Under the pieces are notes generated by a model. That model made no database searches. It was given only the letters and a program-made list of their open reading frames with translations, and had not been told where the DNA came from. DNA of 64,000 bases from Magnolia sinica (Eukaryota > Streptophyta > Magnoliopsida > Magnoliales > Magnoliaceae): the NCBI RefSeq assembly GCF_029962835.1, contig NC_080584.1:81124862-81188861 (forward strand), read 5' to 3'. Each line of letters opens with the position of its first letter. The stretch's first letter is position 1. A program made the position numbers and the translations under genes. Positions 23,691-35,002 of the stretch are shown here, one piece after another.

Positions 23691-24490
23691 CCAGGACTCA
23701 TATCGAGCCCACCATAATATATGTGTTTTGTCCACATTGTCTATCTATTTTAGTAGCTCATTTTAGGGTATGCATAAATTCAAAATTAAAACATATCCAA
23801 AGCTTAAGTGGACCTCACCATATAAAACAATGGGGATAATGACATCGGCATTGAAACTTTTGTTGCCATTGAAGCTTTTTGGGGGCGGCTGTAGTTTTGG
23901 ATCAATCTTATATTTATATTTTTCTTTTATCTATCCGTACATTTATAACCGTGTGATCTTTTAAACAACTTGGATGGCAAATAAACATCATTATATGCTC
24001 AAAAAGGTTAGCTAGTGGCTGTCATTCTCCTCGCTTTTTTCTGCAATATGGTCCACTTAAGCTTTAGATGTTTTTTAATTTTGGACCCACACCCAAACTG
24101 AGTTAGAAAAATTGAAGGACGGTGTGGATAAAACACATAATGGTGGGGAGCCTACAGAGCTATAAGGTGTTTGGCCAAGTGGACCTTAGGAAATAATCGT
24201 GATTGAATGCCCAACATTAAAAATTTCTTTGGGCCACTGAAGTTTAATATCAAGCTAATATTCGTTTTTCCTTAATCTAAGTTTGCGTGACCTTATCAAC
24301 GTCTTGGATGGAAAATAAGTATTATACGGTGGGCCCCTGATGGTTTCAACGGTGGATATCATTCCCACTATTTCCTAGGTGTGGTCCACTTGAGTTTTGA
24401 ATCAGCTTTATTTTTAATCTCATGCCCTCAAATGAGCTGGCAAAACAGATGAACATTGTATACAAAACACATATATCAAGGTGACCACCA
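23691..24490. repeat. GTGGGCCC-type palindromic repeats upstream of the DUF1223 gene
   Basis: Two adjacent palindromic units with GCCCACCATAATATATGTG near the left end and CACATATATCAAGGTGACCACC near the right. The core words CCAAAGCTTAAGTGG and TTGGATGGCAAATAAACATCA are shared with units at 49-58 kb. This block ends about 240 bp above the DUF1223 start codon. Confidence 0.65.
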
Positions 24491-24729
24491 GTCAATCCAC
24501 ATCTCCAATCAGAACCCTCCACGTGGACGGCCCAAAAACCAACTCCCAACGCCAATAAAAGACAACCATTCAGAGCCGTTAAACCGTTCCCCTCACCCAC
24601 ATTTCTCTCTCCTCCACCCAACCTCCAAAACAAACCTTCTTTTCTTGTTTCCCTCTCTTCACGAAATCTCTCTCTTTCTCAGCCATTGCCGGGATCTGAC
24701 GTGTCTGACCCACACTCCTCCCTCCGGCG

Positions 24730-26866
24730 ATGGCCCGCCGTGTCTTTTCCTGCTTCGGCCGGGGCACGCCGTCCTCCATCGACCGCCTGAAGGGGGCCGC
24801 GGACGAGCCGGCCGAGGAGCAAGGGAGAAGCGGGCCCGTCCTCGTCGAGCTCTTCTTATCCCAGGGATGTGCCACGTCACCACAGGCTGAGCTCCTCCTC
24901 TCTCGGCTCGCTAGAGGCGATTTCGAGCTGGACATTCCCGTCGTCGTTCTCGCTTACCACGTGGATTACTGGGATTATCTCGGATGGAAGGATCCCTTCG
25001 GATCGAGCATCTGGACCGTCCGTCAGAAAGCCTACGTGGAGTCCCTAAAGCTCGACACGTTGTACACGCCGCAGGTGGTCGTGCAGGGTCGGGCCCACTG
25101 CATGGGCAACGACGAGGAAGCAATGCTGTCAGCCGTCCGATCTGCCGAACGGTTCATCGCTCCCAGCTTCCAGGTTCGTTTTCTATTTACCAAAATGCCA
25201 TCGCCTCACCTTTTTTTTTCAGTTTCCCGCTGGGGCCCACATGCTTCAATGATCTGATGATTTGAACCGTCGATTTTCTAGCCTATAGTCATGCTTCAGA
25301 AATGATCCTGGCCTTTGATTTTGTAGAGTTGAATGCGAGCCTTTGAAATTTCTTTGGGCTTGTATTATAAAGTATACTTCATAATATGGACGGTTCCGAT
25401 CATAGGATTACTCACTACGTGGGCCCCAGTTGGCTGCAACAGACGTGTTTACTGAATCGCAATGGAGGGAAGACGAACTCTTCCATTGAATGTTTGCATG
25501 TAACATCGTTATAATTTTAGTACGTGAGACTACGCGAAATTGTAGTACTGGGGAGCTCTACTAACTGGGTTGGCCGAGAAAATCATCACCTACAGCCAGC
25601 TGCGTGTAAGTGATCAGTTCTCTAATTGGCCAATCTGGACCGTGCATCTCTTTCTGGATAGCCCATTCTGTGAAAATTGAACCGTTGGTACATTCCTATT
25701 TCGTCAGAGATGAATTATAGGATCCTTCAACCTCAGCTTTGCACGGTGGGCCTGGGTTTCAAGTCATTGCAAGTGGTGCCCATTGCAGTATTTTTTTGAT
25801 GTGGGCCATCTTATGTTATGGACCACACATGTATAAATAAACAGATAGTTATATGAAAATAAAGCAACCGTTCAACATACCTGTGAGGCCCACCAAATAA
25901 GGGAAATGTTGGCATGCAATAGTCTATGTGGCTTTCCATAGTCTGGGCCCCACCACAATGTTTGTAATGAATCCACTCCATTCATCACGTGCATCTGGTT
26001 GTTTTAGGCCATTGGCCCAAGAATCATCGCTATCCGTAAACCAGGGCGACCACAATACAGGGAAGTACTTAGTGAAGGCAGACAACCTTGGTTGCGTTGG
26101 GGCCCACCTGAGTGCTGTAATAGTCTGATTTTCTCGGTGTCCCTTCATCTTGATGGAATGCATCGATTGAATGGTTTAGATGGCATATAGAAGCACAGTA
26201 GGCCGCACAGTGTACTGCAGGCCACCGTCCGTCCCAACTTTTTCCTGGTTTGTGGCCCCCTTGATTCACAGATTAGCCTGTTTTTGTGGGTCCCAGCCAA
26301 ACAAAGCCAGGTACACCTGATGGTCGGATTGGATATCATACACACATCATGGTGGGGTATGGTAAGTTACGATAGAGCCTGACTGCATAGGATCATCTCC
26401 CGCCAAGTAATCAATCCGCACCAATCTTCATCTTATGGAATGTGTAAAGTGGGGCCCATCCAATGAACGGCTCAGATCTAACATTCTTATCCTTCCTCTC
26501 GAGCAGGCGACGTTCGAACGGCCCTCACCGGATACACTCCAGCTGTCACTGACGGGGCCCATCCGTACAAGGGTGGACAGCAAGGGTGCGGACATCATGG
26601 CTGCGTTGTACGAGAACGGTCTGGTTACCGACTGCACCAAGGGTGAGAACAAAGACCGCAACCTCAACAACGATGCGGTGGTCCGCAAGCTGGAGAAGAT
26701 CTGCACCGTTAAAGACCTCTCATCCAAGAAAACGATAACGGGAACCGTCAATTTCACCCTGTGGGAGGGCTTCGAAGCTTGCAAATGTGGGGTCGTTGTG
26801 TTCGTCCAAAATAGCTCCCTCCGTGCGTTTGGGGCCCAGCATTTCCAATTGCCTGAACATCTTTGA
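24730..26866 (+). CDS. DUF1223 family protein, two exons
   Basis: A thioredoxin-like-fold protein of unknown role, conserved in plants and bacteria (DUF1223, PF06764). Exon 1 is 24730-25173, exon 2 26507-26866; the 1333-bp intron has donor CAG/GTTCGT and acceptor GAGCAG, in phase 0. The product has 267 residues, about the family length. Residues 36-50 hold PVLVELFLSQGCATS, with the single thioredoxin-site-like Cys47, followed by HVDYWDYLGWKDPFG at 77-91 and TPQVVVQGR. Exon 2 contributes the beta-rich half (LTGPIRT, TVNFTLWEGF, VFVQNSSL). The N-terminal MARRVFSCFGRG has no clear signal peptide. The start is the first ATG after a pyrimidine-rich leader; exon 1 is far richer in GC than its surroundings. 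No frame lesion seen, so probably functional. Which substrate it acts on is unknown. Confidence 0.93.
25174..26506 (+). other. Intron of the DUF1223 gene with GTGGGCCC-type repeats
   Basis: The intron holds several GGGCCCCAC words in both orientations (for example 25422, 25945, 26098 and 26450), so the dispersed repeat has inserted inside the gene. The small ORFs in it have no recognisable similarity. Confidence 0.7.
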
Positions 26867-27256
26867 ATTGTAATGCATGTGATTTATTTTTATTTTTAAC
26901 AAGAGAAGGGATTTCAAGGGTTTTTTTTTTTTTTTAAGGGATTTTGAGTTGTGACATATAGTACCCTTCCTTTTAGCCATATAACAACTAACACCCTCCC
27001 TTATGCGCTTTATAAATAACCCTAGAGGTTTATAATATGGATGTCAATTGCCAAAAAGACCCTTTTTTATACCCTTAAGTTGGAAGAGAGTAGAGTTTGA
27101 GCTAGGGCTAAGTGAAGAGAGAGAAGAGAGGTCTGGAGTAGAGTTAGTGTTTGGGGTATTTGAGAGGGGCATTTTGTCATTTTTTTTCTCTCGAAGATTT
27201 TACAAACTGAACTATGATTATTTTCTATCCTAAAAATCTGTTACAGGGTGGTATTT
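26867..27256. other. 3' flank of the DUF1223 gene
   Basis: T-rich 3' region with an A/T tract at 26912-26935 and a GA-rich stretch near 27085-27140. No clear polyadenylation signal chosen; no other gene seen. Confidence 0.5.
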
Positions 27257-28677
27257 TGATGTAGGATGCGCCACAGATGTATTCTTAACACGGTTGAATC
27301 AAAAGAAGCCCAAATGAAAGTGGGAGTAATCCGTCGAGACCAGACCCAATCCTACGTAGGGTATGACCTAATTGGATCTCAAACATGTATGATTTAAAGA
27401 AATTAATTCTGAGTATGAAAAAATTATCGTTCGAAGTTTTGACTATAAAAGTCTTACTTTTGATCTAATCATTGTCAGTACACGCACGATCTATTAATTT
27501 TCATGTAACGATGGTTCCAGAGTCAACTAACCTGCATGGCAGGCTGCGCACCTCATTTCGCAGAAAAAGGCACTCTTTCCATTCAAAATTGTAATTTTAG
27601 AATAAATTATTATTTCTAGTCTTTTTATTTTTTCCATATCTCCTTATTTTAAGAATTTTAGGATGTCTAACTTATTTAGAAATTGCTCCTAATAATGCTT
27701 CGAATGCTCCACTATGATTTATCTAAACGTTTTTACTTTTAGCAAATTAGGCTTTAAAAGAGTTATGCTAGTTCAAATAACTTCTAAGTGCATGTTTGGA
27801 TTCGAGTTATACTAGTTCAAATAACTTCTAAGTGCATGTTTGGATTCACAAAATGGTAGTAATGTGTTGTAATCTATAGTTTAAAAATAATAATATTAAT
27901 ATTACCAGTGCTACCATATTCAAAAGTAAAATAAAGTAGTGGCCATATACAATACTCCCCTTGCAATGCCACTTTGAACACGTGAAGTACTTTAATTGGT
28001 TGGATATACTTTGATGTAATTCTATCAATGTGTTAAATCCAGACCATTAATCCATTTTACAATATTATTTTAGGGTGTGTCCCCAAAAAAATAAGCTTGA
28101 TCCAACACTTCTGTAGACCGCAATAAGTTTTCAATGGCCAGTGTTCAATACCCATGCTAGCTGTGGTGTGGTCCATTTCCATTTTGGATTTGCCTCATTT
28201 TTTGTCTCATTCAATTAAATGATTATTGAAGAGGGATGAATGGTGTGGATATGACCCATGTATTATGGTGGGACCTACGAAACTATATATGTCACGTCAA
28301 TACACGTCTGCCAATCTATGTGATGTTGTTATTCATAAGGATTATCGTGATTTTACATTATACAATATCCAATCAAAGACAACGAGTAATGATGTGAGTT
28401 TTACATCACATTACCAGAGTAGTCCATCATCCAGACACGCCCTATAAAAATTAGAAAAATAGGCTTTAGAAGAGTTTTACTATTTTGAGTAATTTTGAAT
28501 TAGGGTTTGAGTTTTCTTTATTACTAGTGTATCCGAGAAATCATATAGACAAAATAAAATACCTGAATTTTCTCACTTATTTTCTTGGTGACTCAATAAC
28601 TCTCCTTGTGGATTAAGATTTTTATCACTTAAGGAAAATTATTAGTTTTCTCTTATTATTTCACACTCCATGCGTTA
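27257..28677 (+). mobile_element. 5' LTR of third gypsy member, with insert
   Basis: Relative to the 3' LTR it carries an insert at about 27790-28447. Near the insert's left edge a unit of about 43 bp is repeated (about 27762-27804 and 27805-27848, both ending AAGTGCATGTTTGGATTC). The insert's right half has GTGGGCCC-type repeat words. Confidence 0.72.
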
Positions 28678-28679
28678 AG

Positions 28680-28691
28680 TGGTATCAGAGT
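28680..28691 (+). other. Primer-binding site, tRNA-iMet type
   Basis: TGGTATCAGAGT lies two or three bases inside the LTR end. Confidence 0.8.
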
Positions 28692-28710
28692 CACGCTTTT
28701 CTTTGGTTTG

Positions 28711-30169
28711 ATGGCATCTAACAATGGTTCGAGTAACAACCTCATGAGCGATGTTTTGGGGAACAATTTTATGACAACAGCGATGGCATTTGAAGTTTTT
28801 CAATGGGAGAATCTGAGAGCCATACAAGGACTTCAAGCTGCGATCGACCATATCAAAGGAGCATTAAGACAGACCCGTGTTCATAATGATAAGCAAGATG
28901 AGATTGGCAATAGAGCTCAAGGTCATCATGTTCACCGTGTAATACTAATGATAAATCATAAACCACCACTTGATAATGGTGAATCGCATGTCACCACTGA
29001 ATTAAAATATATGTGTGTGTGTGCATGTGATTTGATCATAGATAATGAGAGCAGTGAGAATATTATGTTGAAGACTATGGTAGAAAAGCTATAACTGACA
29101 AAAGAGAAGTACTCCTCTCTGTACACAATTGGATGGATCAAGAAGTTCAATGAAATAAAGGCAACTTAATGATGTCCTATTCCCTTCTCCATTAGTAAAT
29201 ATTATGAAGGCGAAGTGATGTGTGATATGATTAATATAAAGGCTTATCACATGGTTCTTGGTTGATTATGGTAGCATGATGTTGATGCCACACATAAAGG
29301 CCAGGATAATATATTTATTTTTGTTAAAAGATAGTAGAAAAATTATCCTCACCGCTATGAAAACAGAAAACCAACCCAAGATTTTTACAGTGGTGGGGCC
29401 GTCTCTCGTAACTGTATGGGATTTCATCAAAGAATCTAAGGAGACGAGGGAGATTAATGCATTAGTAATAAAGAAGAAAGAGGTAGCACCAACGAACATT
29501 TTAGAGAAGTTGAAACCAATATTACAGGAGTTCTAGGGGATTATGCCTGATGAACTTCCCAATGAGTTGCCCTCCGTGCGTATTATAGAGCATTACATTA
29601 ATAATCTTATCACAGAGGCAAGTCTATTAAATCGCTCATACTATTGGATGAGTCTGAAAAAATGTGAGATCTTGTAGGGATAAGTAGAGGAACTAATCCG
29701 TAATGTCCTAATGAGGGAGAGTATGAGTCTATGTATTGTGCCAACCATGTTAACGCCCAAAAAGTTACAGGAGTCTAATGTCAAATATAATAAAGAGATT
29801 GATAAACATAGGCATCAAAAGGTATTTGAAGTAGGTGATAACGTGCTAATTCACTTGCACAATGAGAGGTTTTTTACTAGGACTATAATAAGCTAAGGAA
29901 TAAGAAAATAGGTCATGTTTCGATACTCAAAAAAATCAATGATAATGCCTTTATTATTAATCTTTCTAAGGACATAGAGATCTCACTAACTTTCAATGTT
30001 AAACAACTCTAAGACAAGCACTTTCCAAGTGGGGCAAATGATATAGGACATGTCACAATGCATTCTTCGCATGAGTATACCAAAAGAAGCCTAAATGAAA
30101 GCAAAAGTATTCCATTAGATTCAGACTTAAGTCATACGTAAGGCATGATGTAACTACGTCACAGGCATG
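28711..30169 (+). pseudogene. Gag-protease-integrase remnant of third gypsy member
   Basis: 28711-28910 reads as the gag N-terminus (AIQGLQAAIDHI, like the gag at 52495). It passes abruptly into the protease region (DLIIDNESSENIM, 29032-29070), where the usual DSG triad word is altered to DNE. Then come the linker (29258-29536, KDSRKIILT and WDFIKESKE) and the integrase C-terminus (29790-30010, HRHQKVFEVGDNVLIHL). RT, RNase H and integrase core are missing, and stops break the frame. The terminal frame crosses the 3' LTR start and ends near 30169. Confidence 0.75.
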
Positions 30170-30790
30170 TCTAATTCAAAGAAATTAATTCCGTATATGA
30201 AAATTTTGTCATTCGAAGTTTTGATCGTAAAAGAGCTTAACTTTTGATCCAAGCATTGTCACAAATGAACAACTTATTGATTTTTATGTAACAACGATTT
30301 CAGAGTCTACTAACGTACATAAGCAGGTCACGCACCTTCATTTCATAAGAAAATGCATGCATTCAGTTCAAATTTACGATTTTAGAAAATTTTATTATTT
30401 TCAGTCATTTTTAGTTTTATATCTTCTTATTTAAAGTGTTAGGATTTCGGTATTTCGTAGAAATTAATCATAATAATGCTAAGAATACTCCGGTAAGGTT
30501 TAGTTAGACATTTTAATTTTTAGTAAATTAGACTTTAGAAAAGCTTTTTATTTTAGATAACTTCTAAATGAATTAAGAAATTAGGTTTTAGAAGATTTTT
30601 TTTTTTTAAAGGTTACTTTGAATTTGGGTTTGGATTTTCATTACTAGTGGTATAATCGAGAAATCATACCAACATTATTTAATAAAATACCTAAATTTCC
30701 TCTCTTATTTTCTCTTGAATTCAAGGTTTTAATCAATTTAGAAAGATCGTCCGGTAATCACTCTCTTATTGTTTCACTCTTCCTATGTCA
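30039..30790 (+). mobile_element. 3' LTR of third gypsy member
   Basis: It starts TGATATAGG after the purine-rich AAGTGGGGCAAA and aligns with the 5' LTR outside the insert. The end, near TCCTATGTCA, is approximate. Confidence 0.78.
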
Positions 30791-31198
30791 TTTTTTGACC
30801 ATATTTAGAAAATGAAAGCCATCATTTGGAAAATGGCATGAGAAAAGCTGTTATGTATTTGAGAAAAATGGGAGGGTGGTAATGTTAAAAAGTCTAAAAC
30901 AAATCAGCCAAAAAGACGCATGTACTTAGAAATTACTTGGACATTTCATGCTCAGAAGACAAGTAATTCAAATAAAAAGTCTGAATTATTGGTCCTGCAC
31001 CAAAAACTTATGCTTGTTGGATCGTCTAGCCACTGGTTTGTTGGGCAACCATTGGACGGTTAAAAATGAAAAAGATATAAATGGTCTTACTTCAAAAAAA
31101 AAAAAAAACGTATGCAAATCAAAGGTTAGTATCGTTCAATTACTAGCATATTTTAAAACTTGGCCTTGCCAATAATGAGTTCCATAATTTAGTTGGGA
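30791..31198. other. Spacer before the assembly gap
   Basis: AT-rich, with an A-run at 31097-31109. No gene seen. Confidence 0.5.
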
Positions 31199-31277
31199 NN
31201 NNNNNNNNNNNNNNNNNNNNNNNNNNNNNNNNNNNNNNNNNNNNNNNNNNNNNNNNNNNNNNNNNNNNNNNNNNNNN
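31199..31277. other. Assembly gap, 79 undetermined bases
   Basis: A run of N. The sequence directly to its right is the inner end of the inverted-repeat arm, so order and orientation across the gap rest on scaffolding only. Confidence 1.
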
Positions 31278-31988
31278 GGTGTGTAGAAACACTGCCAATG
31301 GGCCCTAACAGTTATTCATTACTAAATATCGTTATTACCACTATTTTCAATGGTGTGGCCTACTAGAGATTTTGATTGACTTTATTTTTCGGATCAAGGC
31401 CTAAAATGATCTGAAAAATAGGATGGATGGTGTGGATCACATACATACATCAAGGGGGTGGGTGGGTGGGTTGTGGGCCCACAACCCCTCCCTTCTATTT
31501 TAAGCAGTTGGAGCATCTGTGTGTGTGTGTGTGTGTGTAATTTTTTTATTTTTATTTTTTTGTTTTTGTTGTGTGCAAGAGTGTGCATGAGGGTGTGTGT
31601 GTGTGTGTATGTGTGTGTGTGTGTGTGTGTGAGTTTGGCCAACCCAATGGGCCATTCTTAGATAGTTTGGATGGCATACAAACATTCTAGTGGGGCCCAC
31701 TATCAATGGGTCTCACATGAAGTATACAATAATTTAGTTTTATATAGTTTCTCTTATACAGCCACACCATTAATCATATCATTATCATCATTATAATTAT
31801 CTTCACCATCAATCGTATTATCTTCATCATCCATAAACACAATGAAAACAAAATAAGAATGAGTAGGGAGGGTGTACTCACCTTGATGGAATAGATGAAT
31901 GGTTGAGATGGATGTAAGGGATGAGATTGATGGGATGGATTGGTTGAGATGGATGGAAGGGATGGGATTGATGGCCCACTTAGATCAC

Positions 31989-32029
<41 letters not shown>

Positions 32030-32560
32030 GGTAGGAAATTGGTGAGAGTGTTGAGGATTGAAGGGGTATTTGTAGAGAATTTGCTATAATTGTGGTTAGA
32101 TATAATTAATGTGATCTTAGTTAGCTTAGACTAGGATTATGAAAATTAATTCATGATTATGAATTAATGGTGGATTAAATGAGAGATGGGGTGGCATGGC
32201 ATGATGACATCATTCATAAAGTGTTGTGTGGATGAGGGTTGACTTTGGATACACATGAGAGATGGGTGGTATGGGTGTGTGACATCACACACATGGGTAG
32301 AGATTCTCTCACTTATGTGTGACATGGTGCATGTGTGCATAGTATATGTTGTGCACATGTGTGGAATGGAATATATGGCGCCATGTGCACATGATACACC
32401 AACGATTCTTCGTGGCATATCTTACTAATGGAGCATCATAAAGACACACGAGTGGTAGCTCCACAATCGCGGCGATGGGGCGGTCGATATGAAATATATT
32501 TCGAGGCATTGGGATTCCGGTCAGTCAAGTGTGCACTATATTTAGAAAAACCTAGGTTAG
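31278..32560. other. Non-coding, microsatellite-rich tail of the right arm
   Basis: Counterpart of 2167-3454. Small ORFs identical to those of the left arm occur, but they are low-complexity or unrecognised and not called as genes. Confidence 0.65.
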
Positions 32561-32694
32561 TGTTCACTCCCAAGTATAGGGTTGTGATGTAGTAATAAAC
32601 TCGGTGAGACCGAGGTCGAATCCCAAGGGACTGATATCTATACGTAATCTAAAACTAACTAGAACTAATTAATTTTAAAAAACATAGCCGTTAA
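32561..32694 (-). repeat. LTR-terminal fragment inside the primer site (right arm)
   Basis: Starts TGTTCACTCC on the plus strand and repeats the end of the adjoining LTR, as the third 76-bp unit does in the left arm. Confidence 0.75.
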
Positions 32695-32712
32695 TCCCCA
32701 GCAACGGCGCCA
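32695..32712 (-). other. Primer-binding site, tRNA-Asp type (right arm)
   Basis: Minus-strand TGGCGCCGTTGCTGGGGA, just left of the LTR end at 32719; same sequence as at 2014-2031. Confidence 0.75.
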
Positions 32713-32718
32713 AAAACT

Positions 32719-35002
32719 TGTTCACTCCCCAAGTGTAGAGTTGTGATGTAGTAATAAACTCGGTGAGACCGAGGTCGAATCCCAAGGGGCTGATTGTTCA
32801 CTCCCCAAGTATAGGGTTGTGATGTAGTAATAAACTGTAAGACCGAGGTCGAATCCACAGGGACTGATACCTGTACGTTATCTGAAACCAGGTAGAACTA
32901 GAACTAGACTAAGATGTGATCTAACCAAAGAGATTTTTAAGGAATAATTGTGGAATAATTATCTAAAAATTTAAGGAATTCAGAGGAAGGAAACTAGGGA
33001 TTCAGAGGATCCACTTGTAGAGATTAGGGAGATCTTATGCCTGCATCAAGAATCATGGAAATTAAACTGAACTTACTTGATCTAGTTTTAAAGGGATGAA
33101 AGGTATTTGAATCAGAATGGATTCCATCATCAAACCATGCCCAGGAGACAGAGCAAATAACAGAATTTAAACTAATCACCAACCAATCAAATGATTATGA
33201 AGGTTAGGAAGGGTACCGACATCCAACCATGCCCAGGAGACGATGGTGAACATCAGGGCTTCCTGACATTATAATCAAAATAAGAGAAAGAAATATTCAA
33301 AGCCATTGCAAGCCCATTGTAATTTCAGTCACAACATGCCATTAAAAACTAAAAATATTCCCATAAAATTAAATCAAAAATTTCTTCAATCTAATCAAAA
33401 GGCACAAGCATCATCTCTCCCATCAGGCTACAAGCTTCACCTCTTAGCCCTAGCTAAGAGGTTCAGCCGGACATGGATGGGCTGGAAAAAATAAATAAAT
33501 TAAAATACAAATAAGAAGAAAAGAAAACAAGAAGAAAACAAGAAGAAAAAGAAACCTCTGCCTTTGCTGACGCCCACCTCAAGCTTCCCTGCCAAACTCC
33601 CAGATTCACCGTCCAACACTTTATCCAGCCAACGTCCAGCAGCAAAGCTTCTGCTCCCTTTCCCTCCCTGTTTCTCTTCTTTTCATTGAACGCCCAAAAC
33701 CAAGCCCAGCACCTTCACGTTCCCTGCTCCCTGACTCTCGGCTGCCTACTACCAAAAAACTCCCTCAGGCTGTCGTCCCTCTTTTCCTCATATAGAGCAG
33801 GAGGTCCATGCGGAAGGCCGGAGTCCGCGGACGAGTTGGTTGCGGAAACGTTCTTCACGCACAGCAGCCAAACTCGGAGTCTTCTCCTCTTCTTCTTCTT
33901 TGCTTTCCTTCCAAAAGGACAATGTCCTTTGGAAGATTTTTGGCAGACCTACATGATGAACGGCTCGGATCAGCCATCCGATCGCTCCCACGAGTGCAGG
34001 ATCCGCCGCAAAAACCGGACAGCTTCTGGTTGCGAAAACAGGGTAGCGTCATTGACGCTGTGACGATGGTGGGTCCCACTTCACTGTCTTTTTGGAAAAT
34101 CCAATCTGTCCACTGCGTTCTACTCGAAAAACCAGGTGGGAAGCACTACTTTTGGACCAAATTCTATGTGGCCCACAATACCTTCCACTCCGCCGTTCAT
34201 CATGCCTTTAACGGTCAGGATTCTGTAATATTTTACATGGTCTCAAAAGGCCGCTTTGGTAAGGTAAATACCACACCTACGCACACAATGGACGGTCCCG
34301 ATTGGACCGCCGAATCAAGATGGTGGCCCACTGCACCCAACCGCAAGCCGGACAGCGTTACGCTGTTTGCGTAAGTGAAGAGTTCGAGTTTGAGTCGGTC
34401 AGCGCCTGCTGACCGACTTCCTTATTTTTGATGTTCGTCCGGTGCACTTGTGCACCTTGCACGTGCACTGCATGTGTGGGTCCCATGGTGATGCTTGTAA
34501 GAAATCTGCTCCATCCATCTGTTTTGACACGTAGTTTAAGGCGTTGAGACCAAAATTGGAGTATATCCAGATATCAGGCGGGGCCCACATAATGATTAAA
34601 GGGGCTGATCTGTCCGTTGGGCCACTTCCACAGTGATCCAGGAGCTGAAATTTTACGTGTACGGTTTATTTATGGTCCTCAGGCCACGTATGAAGTTTCG
34701 AACTGATCAGATGGTGGGAACCCTATGATCTTGCATTCTGGACACTTTTCAGGCCACTTGAGCTTCAATTCCTTGATTTTCTTGGGTCCCTGATGTGTAA
34801 TTCTGTTGATCTTGGGTCTCTGGAGTCCGTCCCATGCTTTGGTCTCATTAGAGTGTTAAGTCCATGCTTTAAGCACCCTTTTCGGTCCAGGCTCGTACAT
34901 ACACTCTGCATTATAAACACGATTAATCAAGCCATTAAGCGGTATCATGTGTGTAAATCTATGTAATAAATGGGTCTGATATGCAATATTTGACCCTCAA
35001 CA
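32719..35002 (-). mobile_element. LTR, right arm (complete, about 2.3 kb)
   Basis: Bounded by TGTTCACTCC at the left and CCCTCAACA at the right, giving TGTTGAGG at the LTR 5' end on the minus strand. The part to 34722 pairs with the left arm. It carries an insertion-like block with the gene-like 188-codon frame (33808-34374), which I regard as LTR sequence. Confidence 0.8.

Larger units (their letters stand above)
27257..30790 (+). mobile_element. Internally deleted Ty3/gypsy element, third member
   Basis: 5' LTR 27257 to about 28677, primer site at 28680, interior to 30038, 3' LTR 30039 to about 30790. Both LTRs start TGAT(G/A)TAGGA. The 5' LTR is almost twice as long because it holds an insertion of roughly 650 bp. 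The interior joins a gag N-terminus to protease and integrase-end scraps. The LTR divergence shows it is old. Confidence 0.83.
31278..34722. repeat. Right arm of long inverted repeat
   Basis: Reverse complement of 1-3454, with nine bases net difference in length. The GT run (21 nt, ending 31630) and CT run (31993-32026, 34 nt) have the same lengths as in the left arm. The LTR part continues past 34722 to 35002. Confidence 0.93.

Noticed and set aside
24579-24935. Minus-strand and alternative-frame ORFs of 70-144 codons over the DUF1223 first exon
   Set aside because: High GC lowers stop frequency; only the 24730 frame shows family motifs and splices in phase.
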